64,000 nt of DNA, from positions 1 to 64,000 of the forward strand of contig SKGS01000044.1 in the NCBI GenBank assembly GCA_007117355.1, in the 5' to 3' direction. The translations under genes and the position numbers were made by a program. Below, in pieces: positions 26,349-35,482 of the stretch (the first letter of the stretch is position 1; every line of letters starts with the position of its first letter). Source of the stretch: Lishizhenia sp. GTDB lineage: Bacteria > Bacteroidota > Bacteroidia > Flavobacteriales_D > Crocinitomicaceae. The notes under the pieces were generated by a model. The model was not told where the DNA came from. It searched no databases and saw only the letters and a list, made by a program, of their open reading frames with translations.

Positions 26349-26996
26349 ATGAATCGGGTAAAAAAAATACTAAAATGGTTTTTATTATTCTTGTTAATTC
26401 CAATTGCTTATGTTCTTGTCTCTTTAATTTTGTCATTCATCACCGTTAACAGTTCGAAGATCAATCAAGAAGGAGAAAAAGTTATTTATTTGACATCAAA
26501 TGGTGTACATTTAAGCATTGTAATTCCTAGTAAAGAAATGGATAGCACATTAGCTGAAGGTTTGAAATCCAATATCGGTGACAAATATGTTTCTTTCGGT
26601 TGGGGCGACGAAAAATTTTATCTTAATATCCCAACATGGGACGACTTAACTTTTAAGAAGGCTTTTCGAGCAATGTTTTTAAAAAGCTCAACACTTATGC
26701 ACGTTACTCGTTACGCATCAAAACGGAATAATTGGATAGCAATAAATCTAACAAAACAAGAATTTGAAAAACTAAGTTTTTACATTCAAAACACGTTTAA
26801 AACCAATGAAAACGAAAAGAAAATTATTTTAGAAAACCAAGGCTACGGTTTATTAGACGATTTTTACTTGGCAAAAGGAAGCAATTCAATTTTTAAAACG
26901 TGTAATACTTGGGTTAACACTGGATTTAAAGAAAGTGGTTTAACATCTTGTGTTTGGACTCCTTTTGACTTTGGATTATTAAACAAGTACAAATAA
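26349..26996 (+). CDS. TIGR02117 (DUF2459) family protein
   Basis: This 215-residue protein has one N-terminal membrane segment (about 6-30) and a periplasmic or exposed domain. Matching family text is YLTSNGVHLSIVIPSKEM, KYVSFGWGDEKFYLNIP and SIFKTCNTWVNTGFKESGL. Conserved Cys and His positions in this family suggest a hydrolase-like or papain-like site, but its function is not established. It ends 4 bp before a strong terminator hairpin. Its neighbours are unrelated in function. Confidence 0.8.
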   Translation: MNRVKKILKWFLLFLLIPIAYVLVSLILSFITVNSSKINQEGEKVIYLTSNGVHLSIVIPSKEMDSTLAEGLKSNIGDKYVSFGWGDEKFYLNIPTWDDLTFKKAFRAMFLKSSTLMHVTRYASKRNNWIAINLTKQEFEKLSFYIQNTFKTNENEKKIILENQGYGLLDDFYLAKGSNSIFKTCNTWVNTGFKESGLTSCVWTPFDFGLLNKYK

Positions 26997-27000
26997 TCAA

Positions 27001-27043
27001 AAGAGGATTTCCCTTAAACGTCCTAATATCTAAAAATCCTCTT
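27001..27043. terminator. Hairpin terminator after the TIGR02117 gene
   Basis: AAGAGGATTT and AAATCCTCTT form a perfect 10-bp stem with a 23-nt loop just after the stop codon of the plus-strand gene. No T-run follows; the minus-strand gene from the right ends beyond the next hairpin, so it could serve both directions. Confidence 0.55.
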
Positions 27044-27071
27044 AAGTCTGTGATAATATTCTCTTTTAAAC

Positions 27072-27110
27072 CCTTAGCGAACATGTACGGTGTGTTATAA
27101 TTCGCTAAGG
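27072..27110. repeat. Second perfect hairpin in the convergent spacer
   Basis: CCTTAGCGAA (27072-27081) pairs with TTCGCTAAGG (27101-27110), 10 bp with a 19-nt loop. It lies between the convergent TIGR02117 and FAD-oxidoreductase genes and may terminate the latter. Confidence 0.5.
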
Positions 27111-27120
27111 AATACAAGCG

Positions 27121-27160
27121 TCTTAAAATCTTAATATCCTAAAGTCTTAATGTCTTAAAT
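27121..27160. repeat. Five-unit octamer tandem repeat (TCTTAAnn)
   Basis: Five consecutive 8-bp units read TCTTAAAA, TCTTAATA, TCCTAAAG, TCTTAATG and TCTTAAAT. Two more in-register relatives, TCCTAATA and TCTAAAAA, occur at 27021-27036. The array abuts the end of the FAD oxidoreductase gene. Confidence 0.75.
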
Positions 27161-27165
27161 CCCTC

Positions 27166-28191
27166 CTAAAGAAATCGAGAAATATTTACTTCATCATCTA
27201 ATTCTGTATTGTGTAATAGATGCTGTGTAAAATGATGAGCAAAATAAGGGCCTAGCATATACCCTTTTGTTCCCAAGCCATTAAAAATAAAAAGACCTTT
27301 ATGTGTTTGGTGCTCGCCAATCAATGGTCTCCTATCGCTAACAGTCGGACGAATTCCCGCCTCATGCTCAATGATGGAAAGAGGAAGCACACAAAGCTTA
27401 TTGTATTGTTCAAGTAATGTTTGCTTTCCTTCTTCTGTTGGTTTGGTATTTATGTTTTTCCAAGCAAATGTTGCCCCAACCCGATAAGTACCGTCTTCAG
27501 TTGGTAGAATAAAACATTTTCTATTGATAATATCTTTATTAGGATAATTAGGAATGGTAACTTTTAAAACCTCTCCCTTTGTTTGGTTAAGTGGCAAATA
27601 ATTAAAAAACGGATTATCGACTCCACTATAACCTTCAGCAAAAACTATTTTATCGAACCGTTCGTTTTTATAAGTTAACGCATTTGTGTTCAGCTCATTG
27701 TAATCAAACGACGCTGTGATCAAGTATTTTTTATCTTTAAAATAACGGTGGTTTAATCGCATAAAAAGAGTAGCGTCCACATAACCAGGGGAAAACACTG
27801 TTCCAACACCAAAAGTGTTATGAATAAAAGACTGTGGCTCTTCTTTTTCCGATGAGATGTAGTTAGAATAAGAAGAGTCTTTTGTTCTCATTTCCCATAA
27901 GTTAGTTTCTTCTTCTGTTGAAAAATACCGTTTTATCTTTCTAGGAAAGAAAAACTTTCCGCCGATTTTTTTTTCCGTTTTGGCATAAAAGTCCACAAGG
28001 TATGGTATCACCTCGTCTCCACGCCATGTTTTAAGCATACGACGAAAAACCATAGGATTTATCATTCCCGCTGCTATTGCAGAGCTAAAGTTTTCGCCCT
28101 TATCTATGATGGTTATGTCGCACCCTTCATCCTCTAAATGATGCCCTAAACAGATTCCTGCCAAACCACCACCTACGATTAATACTTTCAT
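27166..28191 (-). CDS. FAD-dependent amino-acid-oxidase-like (DAO) oxidoreductase
   Basis: This 341-residue protein starts with an FAD-binding Rossmann motif (VLIVGGGLAGICLGHHLEDE). The DAO-family C-terminal text is GIRPTVSDRRPLIGEHQTHK followed by LFIFNGLGTKGYMLGPYFAH. Members oxidise amines or glycine (ThiO-like) or form the second half of MnmC. Here no MnmC methyltransferase domain precedes it, and the substrate is unknown. It is cytoplasmic with no signal peptide (the start hydrophobicity is the FAD fold). It is monocistronic and convergent with the TIGR02117 gene. Confidence 0.87.
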   Translation of the reverse strand: MKVLIVGGGLAGICLGHHLEDEGCDITIIDKGENFSSAIAAGMINPMVFRRMLKTWRGDEVIPYLVDFYAKTEKKIGGKFFFPRKIKRYFSTEEETNLWEMRTKDSSYSNYISSEKEEPQSFIHNTFGVGTVFSPGYVDATLFMRLNHRYFKDKKYLITASFDYNELNTNALTYKNERFDKIVFAEGYSGVDNPFFNYLPLNQTKGEVLKVTIPNYPNKDIINRKCFILPTEDGTYRVGATFAWKNINTKPTEEGKQTLLEQYNKLCVLPLSIIEHEAGIRPTVSDRRPLIGEHQTHKGLFIFNGLGTKGYMLGPYFAHHFTQHLLHNTELDDEVNISRFL

Positions 28192-28324
28192 CTCTTTTTA
28201 CCTTTTAACAAAGAAACATCAAAATTTATCAAAAGCATTGGTAAATGGAAGACATTTTCTCAATGCGCTTAGAATTCAAAACGTTTTCAAAAAATCTATC
28301 TCATTATTATTTCGTAAAAAAACA

Positions 28325-28341
28325 TTTAACAAACTGTTAAA
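28325..28341. promoter_or_regulatory. Palindrome TTTAACA-AAC-TGTTAAA upstream of alkaline phosphatase
   Basis: A perfect 7-bp inverted repeat with a 3-bp spacer, 66 bp before the alkaline phosphatase ATG. It could be an operator (phosphate-responsive regulation would be the natural guess), but it is short and AT-rich. Confidence 0.3.
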
Positions 28342-28406
28342 CATAGGCGATTTCTAAAAAGTCATTTAGTTATTTGCTAGTTTCGCTATACAAATAATTA
28401 ATTGCC

Positions 28407-29816
28407 ATGGATAGAAGGAAGTTTTTTAAAGCAGGAACCATTATTGGAGCAGGAGGTCTATTGTTATCTCCAACATCATTATTTGGTAATCATTCCTCAG
28501 CTAACTGGAAAAAACCAGCTAAAAAACCGAAAAACATCATTTTTTTGGTCAGTGACGGAATGAGTTCAGGAACGCTTACCATGGCTGATTTATATAGCCA
28601 ACGTAAATACGGAAAGAAGACAAACTGGATAAACCTTTTGGAAAACAACAATGTAAAACGAGCGTTGATGGATACTTCTGCTGCTAATTCTTTGATAACA
28701 GACTCCGCTGCTGGTGGTTCTGCTTGGGGTGGAGGAGTTAAGGTACCAAACGGAAAGCTCAACATGGGTGCAAATGGAGAAGAATATACACCAATTTTGC
28801 AAAAATTTAAAGCCGCTGGTAAATCTGTTGGATGTGTTACTTCTGTGCCGATTACGCACGCTACTCCCGCTTCTTTTTGTGTAACAAAAAAGCACCGATC
28901 GCTACAAGAAGAAATAGCGGAAGATTATCTGAAACTACGCTTTGATGTGATGCTTGGTAGTGGTAAGGAATACTTTGCATCGGATAAAAGAAAAGATGGT
29001 AAAGATTTATTGGAAGAGTTTAAGAAAGCTGGATATTTTGTTGCAGAATATAGGTCGGACTTAAAGAAAGACGCTAAAAACAAACCTGTTATTGGTGTTT
29101 TTGAGGAGGGTTCACTTCCTTATTATATCGACCATAAGACAGGTATCAACGATTTCAAGGAAACACCTAGCCTTGCAGAACTTTCTGTTTTTGCGCTCAA
29201 TGAACTTAGAAAGAATGAAAACGGTTTTGTTTTACAAATTGAAGGCGGAAAAGTAGATTGGGCTGCTCATGCGAATGATACGACAGCTATTTTAGAAGAC
29301 CAAATTGCTTTTGATGAGGCTGTTGGAGTAGCGTTAGGTTTTGCAGAGTCATCTCCAGAAACATTGGTGATTATTACTACAGATCATGGAAATGCAAACC
29401 CTGGATTATTTTATGGTAAAAATGCAGACAAAAACTTTGAAAAACTTTTATCAGCAAAACATTCTAACGAATGGGTTTTAAGACAAGTAAATAAAGACAC
29501 TACATCGAGTCAATTAATTGATTTAGTTGAATTTGCTTCAAACCTTGCTATATCAAAAGAAGAATCAGAGCTAATTTTAACTAAAATTAAAACCGTACAA
29601 TCTGATGGTTTATACAATCCTTATAAACTGCCATTTGGAGATTTAGCAAAAATACAAGCTGAATATTCCAATGTGCATTGGGCGTATAGCAATCACTCAG
29701 CGGATTATGTTGAACTTACCATGTTTGGTGCTGGAAGTGATATTTTGCCATCGTTTATTCAAAATAGTGAGTTACATCACTATATGTTGCACGTCGCAGA
29801 GGTGGCGGCTAAATAA
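28407..29816 (+). CDS. Alkaline phosphatase (PhoA-type)
   Basis: This 469-residue phosphomonoesterase releases phosphate from organic esters outside the cytoplasm. It has a Tat-like N-terminus with twin arginine (MDRRKFFKAGTIIGAGGLLL). Metal-site residues are in FLVSDGMSSG (Asp50), EGGKVDWAAHAND and TTDHGNANPG, and the phosphorylated serine is in TDSAAGGSAWGGG (Ser100). The HATPASF and SNHSADYVELTMFG segments complete the site. Tat export would fit folding and metal loading in the cytoplasm. It is monocistronic, with a palindrome upstream that might be an operator. Confidence 0.93.
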   Translation: MDRRKFFKAGTIIGAGGLLLSPTSLFGNHSSANWKKPAKKPKNIIFLVSDGMSSGTLTMADLYSQRKYGKKTNWINLLENNNVKRALMDTSAANSLITDSAAGGSAWGGGVKVPNGKLNMGANGEEYTPILQKFKAAGKSVGCVTSVPITHATPASFCVTKKHRSLQEEIAEDYLKLRFDVMLGSGKEYFASDKRKDGKDLLEEFKKAGYFVAEYRSDLKKDAKNKPVIGVFEEGSLPYYIDHKTGINDFKETPSLAELSVFALNELRKNENGFVLQIEGGKVDWAAHANDTTAILEDQIAFDEAVGVALGFAESSPETLVIITTDHGNANPGLFYGKNADKNFEKLLSAKHSNEWVLRQVNKDTTSSQLIDLVEFASNLAISKEESELILTKIKTVQSDGLYNPYKLPFGDLAKIQAEYSNVHWAYSNHSADYVELTMFGAGSDILPSFIQNSELHHYMLHVAEVAAK

Positions 29817-29868
29817 CCTGGTTTAAGTGCAGGAATAAGCTTAGTTGATAAACAAGCATTTATTGTTA

Positions 29869-32800
29869 TTACTGTCTTACAAGATGTACAAACCCGTTTT
29901 TAATGGAGGTTTCCCCGATTTGATTAGTATATTCAATCTTATAGAAATACACTCCATCTTGCAAACGTTGACCTGAAGATGTTCCGTTCCACTCGAAAAG
30001 AGGTGTGTTATATTGTACTATGTTATTTCCCCAACGATTAACTATTACGATGTCAAAAGAACTGATTTGTTCTACACCTTTGAGATTTTTGAGTTTAAAA
30101 CTATCATTTACACCATCGTTATTAGGTGTGAACACGTTGGGGACCTCAAATGAAATATCTTCCAAAACTACTATCACTACTTCTTCATGAAAGCCAATAC
30201 ACCCATTGCTTTCAAGAAAAACTTGAATTACATAAACTCCAGTGTCGTTGTACGTATGATTGAAAGGAAAGTTATTTTCGTTTGAAGTTGTTCCATCATC
30301 GAAATCCCATGAAAAACTCCCTGTTGAACCAGATGAATTATCAATAGTAACCTCCAAAGGAACTGTCCCAAAATCAGGAGTTACACTAAAGTTTGCATCT
30401 GGGCTTTCTATTACAGTCACATCTACAGTAGCGGTATTTTGACAACCATTTGCATCTGTTCCTATAACTGTGTAAGTAGTAGTGCCCACAGGTTGTGTAA
30501 ATGGCTGACCGTTTATAACTCCATTATCCCAAACATAGCTAGTTCCACCTGAACCGGTAAGAATAACCTCTTCACCATCACAAACGGTTTGATTTACACC
30601 ACCACTCACGTTTGGTAAAGGGTTTACCGTAGCAGTAAAAGAATCGGATGCTTCACAACCGTTTTCATCCACACCAACTACGGTAAATGTTGTAGTCTCA
30701 GAAGGAAGCACGGTTGAATTGTTTGGCGCACTGACGTCCCAAGTATAGGTTTCACCCCCTGTTGCAGCAAGTATTACATCTTGTCCTTCACAAACTGAAA
30801 CATCTGAACCAGCAGAAATAGAAGGTAAATCAAATACTGTAACGAGAACTTCATCTGATGACGTACACCCAAACTCATCTGTTCCAGTAACTGTATATTC
30901 GTTTGTTTGCGTTGGCACAAAAGGAACACCGTCTTCTACACCATCTGACCACGTGTATGAAACAGCACCATCTCCTGTTAGCGTAACTGACTCACCAGAA
31001 CAAACAAAAACTGGGTCTCCAGCAGAAACCGTTGGGTCTCCTTCATTTTCTAAGTTAACTGTAATTTCTTTTTCACAGTCGTTGTTGTCTTTTACAATTA
31101 ATGTGTATTCTCCGGGAGCTAAATCAGAAAAAATTGGTGACAACTGAAAAGAATCTCCGTCATCGATGCTGTAACTATAAGTTGGTGTTCCTCCACCAGC
31201 GGTAAGTTCTATGGCTCCATCAGCTTCATTACATTGCGGGTTGGTTAACTCCGCTTCAAGCGTTAATTCATCTGGTTCTGAAATAGAAAATGTTTCTTCA
31301 ATTTCACAAGACACACAAATTTTAAAAGAAATATCATCTATACCAAAGTCATTTCCAGCTGGTTCTGTATTTTGATTGACGATACAAATAGTTGCTGTTG
31401 TATTTGTGCCTGAATACCAAGTTCCAAAAAAGCGTTCCCATGTTCCTGTAGTCGATGGTGCAGTAAAGATTGGCCCCAAAGCTTCGCCATTTACAGAAAA
31501 TTGCAACTCTGCTGGTGAGTCAGCAAAAATGGACGAAACCCATGAAGAAAAAACATAATAAGTATCTGGTTGTACATCTACCTCTTGACACCAAACATTG
31601 GTATTTGCTTGTTCTGCGCCATTAACAATTAAAAAATTACCAGAACCACCATTACCTGTTCCAACAAAAGCGTTGTGGTGAACACTGGCGTCATAACCAA
31701 CAATATAGTCTCCTCCGGGTAAATTATTTTGATTGGCTAAACAGTTATCACAATAATTATAGTCTGTAGAAAAGTCCTCGTTACCATTTTCAAAATGTCC
31801 ATTTACAACCAATTCATTTCCAGAAAGTTTACAGCTGTCTGAAACCGAAACGGAATAAGAGCCAGGGGATAAGTCAGACACTGACAACTCTTCATCCTCT
31901 CCGTTCCACCAAGCATGATTAAAAGGACCTCCGTTTCCACCAATTGGGTTTATGGTAGCTGATCCGTCGTCTGCTCCATTGCACGATATTGCATTTGAGG
32001 TTAATTGAGCGTCCAGCTCATCGTTGTTTTCTACAATTACTGTTGTAGAAGCGACACAGTTTTCATTCGAGCGAGCAAAAACAGTATATTCTCCTGGTGC
32101 GAGATTTTCAAAAGCTGGAGAACCCGAAAAAGTTGTTCCGTCAACGGAATACTCGTAAGGTAAATATCCACCATTACCTGCAATATCAATTGCTCCAGTT
32201 TCCGTGTCGTTACAAACAACAGGAGAAGAAGAAGCAGTCACACCAAGTTCTGTTGGGTAAGGATACGGAATAGTTTCGAATTCCGGGTTTCCAACTGCTG
32301 TACCATTCCAAGTTGCATTTCCTTGTACATTCACAAAGTTGCTTTCGAATTTATAGTACGCCATTAAACCAGTTTGATTTGTTGGGTCTGGTAAATCAAG
32401 CATGTTGTTTGCTATTTGTTCTTGCGTTCTAGCAACATTCCAAATTCTAAGTTCATCAATGTAGCCGCGAAACTGTTCTGTTTCATTTGTTGATTGCTGA
32501 CCAATAGCCGCATCTATATTGTTTTGAATCATGTTTCCGCTCCATTCCATCTCACCAGTCAAACAACCGTTAACGTAATAACGCAAAAAGGAACCATTGT
32601 AAGTGGCGGCAACGTGATAAGTTCTTCCCACCTCCAACTGAACGCCAGCCGCCGCTACTCCGCTAAATGCAGCAAAACCTTGTGTTGTAGTTATTTCAAA
32701 GCTCCCAATACGAAGTAAGTAATTAACATTAGAAGGGTCTGTATGCTTCGATAAAATATTAACTGAAGGACCTGTGTATTGAATGAGCGCCTCAACAGTA

Positions 32801-32931
32801 AGTTGATTTCCTGGCACATCCAAATCTCCTAGATTAACCCAATTTACTGCGTCAGGTAAAAAAAGGGAGTTTTGCGCTGATGCATTAATAGTCATAGTAA
32901 GCCCAAAGAAGAAAAATAGTAGTTTTTTCAT
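29869..32931 (-). CDS. T9SS type-B sorted surface protein: LamG, SprB-like repeats, PKD, CHU_C
   Basis: The 1020-residue protein has signal peptide MKKLLFFFFGLTMTINASAQ and then a LamG/concanavalin-like domain (about 20-195, IGQQSTNETEQFRGYIDELR). SprB-like repeats follow (VTASSSPVVCNDTETG, GGNGGPFNHAWW), with a jelly-roll insert of the carbohydrate-binding type (about 375-545) between repeats. Then come several short Ig-like modules (FVCSGESVTLTGDGAVSYTW), a PKD domain (about 865-930, FSWDFDDGTTSNENNFPFNH) and the C-terminal sorting domain VPNVFTPNNDGVNDSFKLKN. It should be exported through the T9SS and displayed or released at the surface, possibly binding polysaccharide. Monocistronic. Confidence 0.92.
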   Translation of the reverse strand: MKKLLFFFFGLTMTINASAQNSLFLPDAVNWVNLGDLDVPGNQLTVEALIQYTGPSVNILSKHTDPSNVNYLLRIGSFEITTTQGFAAFSGVAAAGVQLEVGRTYHVAATYNGSFLRYYVNGCLTGEMEWSGNMIQNNIDAAIGQQSTNETEQFRGYIDELRIWNVARTQEQIANNMLDLPDPTNQTGLMAYYKFESNFVNVQGNATWNGTAVGNPEFETIPYPYPTELGVTASSSPVVCNDTETGAIDIAGNGGYLPYEYSVDGTTFSGSPAFENLAPGEYTVFARSNENCVASTTVIVENNDELDAQLTSNAISCNGADDGSATINPIGGNGGPFNHAWWNGEDEELSVSDLSPGSYSVSVSDSCKLSGNELVVNGHFENGNEDFSTDYNYCDNCLANQNNLPGGDYIVGYDASVHHNAFVGTGNGGSGNFLIVNGAEQANTNVWCQEVDVQPDTYYVFSSWVSSIFADSPAELQFSVNGEALGPIFTAPSTTGTWERFFGTWYSGTNTTATICIVNQNTEPAGNDFGIDDISFKICVSCEIEETFSISEPDELTLEAELTNPQCNEADGAIELTAGGGTPTYSYSIDDGDSFQLSPIFSDLAPGEYTLIVKDNNDCEKEITVNLENEGDPTVSAGDPVFVCSGESVTLTGDGAVSYTWSDGVEDGVPFVPTQTNEYTVTGTDEFGCTSSDEVLVTVFDLPSISAGSDVSVCEGQDVILAATGGETYTWDVSAPNNSTVLPSETTTFTVVGVDENGCEASDSFTATVNPLPNVSGGVNQTVCDGEEVILTGSGGTSYVWDNGVINGQPFTQPVGTTTYTVIGTDANGCQNTATVDVTVIESPDANFSVTPDFGTVPLEVTIDNSSGSTGSFSWDFDDGTTSNENNFPFNHTYNDTGVYVIQVFLESNGCIGFHEEVVIVVLEDISFEVPNVFTPNNDGVNDSFKLKNLKGVEQISSFDIVIVNRWGNNIVQYNTPLFEWNGTSSGQRLQDGVYFYKIEYTNQIGETSIKNGFVHLVRQ

Positions 32932-33032
32932 TGTCAGAATTATGAGGTTACTAAAGTATAAAAATTACTACTTTATTTAAAAGTTTAACAGTATTAAATA
33001 ATTTTCTACCTTTATGGCTACAAATAAAATCC

Positions 33033-33575
33033 ATGAAGACCTTAATTGCAATACTATTTTTTGTTTTATTCTTTTCAGGAATTCAAGAGCAAGAAAAGGA
33101 AGTCGTTCCTTCTGATCTAGAATGGGAGTTGTATGACATAATAAATAAATACAGAAAACAACGAAAACTGCCAGAAATTCCTTTTTCTAAATCGCTTACC
33201 CAAGTAGCGCAAGAGCATTGTAAAGATTTATCCGAAAACATTGGAAGTTTAACACATGGATGGAGCGATTGTCCTTACGACACGAAGAAGCGATCTACAT
33301 ACTCCTGCATGTGGGAACAACCAAAAAACCGTACATCATATCCCGGTTTTGGCTATGAAAATGCTTATATGCATAGCGAAAAAGCATTGCCAAAAGACGC
33401 TTTTGAATCGTGGAAAAAAAGTCCCCCTCATCATGCTGTTATGATTAATTCAGGAGCTTGGAAAGACAGAAAGTGGAACGCTATTGGAGTTGGAATTCAT
33501 GGTCAATTTGCCTGTATTTGGTTTGGAGAAGAAATAGACCCTGCGGGAAGTTTTGAACGAAAAGAACAATACTGA
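33033..33575 (+). CDS. CAP (SCP/PR-1-like) domain secreted protein
   Basis: This 180-residue protein has a short signal-like N-terminus (LIAILFFVLFFSGIQ) and a CAP-type core: ELYDIINKYRKQRKLPEIPF, LTQVAQEHCKDLS, a His-containing TH/GW segment, GYENAYMHSEKALPKDAFES and PPHHAVMINSGAWKDRKWNA. CAP proteins are secreted and of diverse or unknown function; the His/Glu cavity residues appear to be kept. The six cysteines suggest extracytoplasmic disulfides. Its last 23 bp overlap the next gene if that starts at TTG 33553. Confidence 0.82.
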   Translation: MKTLIAILFFVLFFSGIQEQEKEVVPSDLEWELYDIINKYRKQRKLPEIPFSKSLTQVAQEHCKDLSENIGSLTHGWSDCPYDTKKRSTYSCMWEQPKNRTSYPGFGYENAYMHSEKALPKDAFESWKKSPPHHAVMINSGAWKDRKWNAIGVGIHGQFACIWFGEEIDPAGSFERKEQY

Positions 33576-34191
33576 TTTGAAGCTGATTGTATTTGTTACC
33601 TGTTTACTGTTTTTTACTGTGTTTCCATTGACAAGTCAAAACGACACATTGCAAAATAATCTAGAGCGTATAGAAGGTTCCAACCATGGTTTTTCATTTA
33701 AATTTGAATTCAATTACTGGCCCTTACCTGAAAACTTGAATTTAACACGGTTTCATTATGGAGGTGACTTAACTTCTTACTATGTTTATAAGGAAACTTT
33801 TGGAATTGGACTTTATTTGTCCCAAAATAGAATTCACTCATTGAAAGATGAGCACAGTTTGTTTGCTGTTGGTGGAGAAGTAGAAATTTCTTTCAAAAGG
33901 ATAACGAAAGACTTTTTTCTAACCCCCATTTTTATTCAACGCATTGGACATAATAAAGAGCGTTTTGTAAAAGAAAGTTTTACTACTTACAACACGTATT
34001 CGCAGCGTGAAGGCTTAAATTATGCATTTAAACTCGGACTTCGTTCAAACTTTAGCAGTACAAAAAAATTACAATTTGGTTTAACATTTGGACGTACAGT
34101 TTACACAGAAAAGCTCCTCAAAATATTTTATTCAGGACAAATATCTACCCGTCAAATTGGTGCTCATGCAGTAATTATGTTGGGAAATTGA
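33553..34191 (+). CDS. Predicted outer-membrane/secreted beta protein
   Basis: 212 residues as given, starting at TTG 33553. An alternative TTG at 33577 lies 2 bp past the CAP gene stop and leaves a compact signal peptide (LKLIVFVTCLLFFTVFPLTSQ). The mature part alternates aromatic residues (FSFKFEFNYWPL, TFGIGLYLSQN, YAFKLGLRSNF, LQFGLTFGRTVY), consistent with a small beta-barrel. No known family is recognised. It is translationally close to the upstream CAP gene and 59 bp before the GDSL-like gene, and may form a small operon with both. Confidence 0.65.
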   Translation: MNEKNNTDLKLIVFVTCLLFFTVFPLTSQNDTLQNNLERIEGSNHGFSFKFEFNYWPLPENLNLTRFHYGGDLTSYYVYKETFGIGLYLSQNRIHSLKDEHSLFAVGGEVEISFKRITKDFFLTPIFIQRIGHNKERFVKESFTTYNTYSQREGLNYAFKLGLRSNFSSTKKLQFGLTFGRTVYTEKLLKIFYSGQISTRQIGAHAVIMLGN

Positions 34192-34250
34192 ACGAATGAT
34201 TAATTAAAAAGGGCTTGGAAAACAGAAGTAAAGAAAGTTTAATTCTCATT

Positions 34251-35423
34251 ATGAAGACTTACCTCAGAAAAGTTAGGGAAAACATTGACGCAAGGGGTAT
34301 AACGTTTTTCGTCATGTTAATTATCTTGACCTTGTTTTGGTTAAGAGGGGTAAGTGGTTTGAAGTTTAATATTACGATAGTATTTACTGCAATTATAATA
34401 ATTCAAAGTTTCTTTCTCAAAAAGTGGACAATACTTTTTTATTCCCTTAAGGTTGCTCTTGTGGTCATTTTTTTATTTGAAATAGTAGGTTCTAGAATTA
34501 ACAATACCGCCTTAATCCGAAAGGTTCAAGACAATTACTTTTTAATGGATTCTGTTCAGGGGTATCGATTTGCACCTAATACATTGGGAGCAAAAAGCGC
34601 GTTACTAGTTGATGACCGTGTAGTTTACTCTGTTTATTACAGTTCTGATGAGTTCGGAAGAAGAATTTGCAGTAACTCTGATATAGCATCGCTAAACAAA
34701 AAAAACAAGCATGTAGTGTTTCTCGGATGTTCTTTTACATTTGGTGAAGGCCTCGATTGTGAATATTCAATTCCTTATTTAATTCAGGGAAAAGATGCTA
34801 AATTAAACACATATAATTATGCTTTTCGTGGATATGGTCCACACAATGACCTGCTTAACTTTCAGCCTGGTTTAAATATCATCAACAAAGACATTATTCA
34901 AGAGAAAGAAGGGTATGCTATATATACCTATATTGACGACCATTTGAATCGGGTTTATGGTGGGGGCGAGTATTTGGCTTACGGTCACGACACACCTGAT
35001 ATTTTCATTGAAGACGATTCGGTACAAATTAGGAAGCGAGGTAGTTTTAATACGTGGTTAGCATTGAATATTTTCAACAAATCAGAAATACTCAAGTTGT
35101 TTAAAATTAATATTACTTACCCAAAAACTGAGGAATACTACAAAAGGTTTGCAGAAATAATAAACTACACATCTTCGTTATACCATAGAGAGTTTACGCA
35201 AGGTAAGTTTTGCGTTGTGATTTATCCCAATCAAGATAAAGATTTAACTTGGGTAAAGTACCTTAGTGATAATATATTCTTTTTACATCCAGAAAGCCCC
35301 GTTGATTACGACACGAACTTAGAGGCATATATTTTGGATACTATTTACGACAATCACCCAACAAGAATTATGAATGAATACTATTCTAACATCATTTATC
35401 AATCAATATTAAGTTTAGACTAA
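34251..35423 (+). CDS. Membrane-anchored SGNH/GDSL-like protein
   Basis: The track starts at TTG 34215, but ATG 34251 (MKTYLRKVRENI) is the likelier start, giving 390 residues. Three hydrophobic segments occupy about residues 20-90 (FFVMLIILTLFWL, ITIVFTAIIIIQSFF, ALVVIFLFEIV). A domain with a GDSL-like block I (HVVFLGCSFTFGEGL) follows, where the Ser after Cys is the candidate nucleophile. The matching C-terminal DxxH block is unclear: SPVDYDTNLEAY and NHPTRIMNEYY are candidates (the latter has the His). It could be an acyl or sugar O-acetyl esterase acting on envelope glycans. Confidence 0.65.
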   Translation: MKTYLRKVRENIDARGITFFVMLIILTLFWLRGVSGLKFNITIVFTAIIIIQSFFLKKWTILFYSLKVALVVIFLFEIVGSRINNTALIRKVQDNYFLMDSVQGYRFAPNTLGAKSALLVDDRVVYSVYYSSDEFGRRICSNSDIASLNKKNKHVVFLGCSFTFGEGLDCEYSIPYLIQGKDAKLNTYNYAFRGYGPHNDLLNFQPGLNIINKDIIQEKEGYAIYTYIDDHLNRVYGGGEYLAYGHDTPDIFIEDDSVQIRKRGSFNTWLALNIFNKSEILKLFKINITYPKTEEYYKRFAEIINYTSSLYHREFTQGKFCVVIYPNQDKDLTWVKYLSDNIFFLHPESPVDYDTNLEAYILDTIYDNHPTRIMNEYYSNIIYQSILSLD

Positions 35424-35482
35424 TGATTGTGATAGGTAAACAAAGTGATAGTACAAAAAAAGACAAAAAGCTTTTAACTATA

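Noticed and set aside
27121-27160. CRISPR array
   Set aside because: Units are 8 bp with no spacers, so it is a simple tandem repeat.
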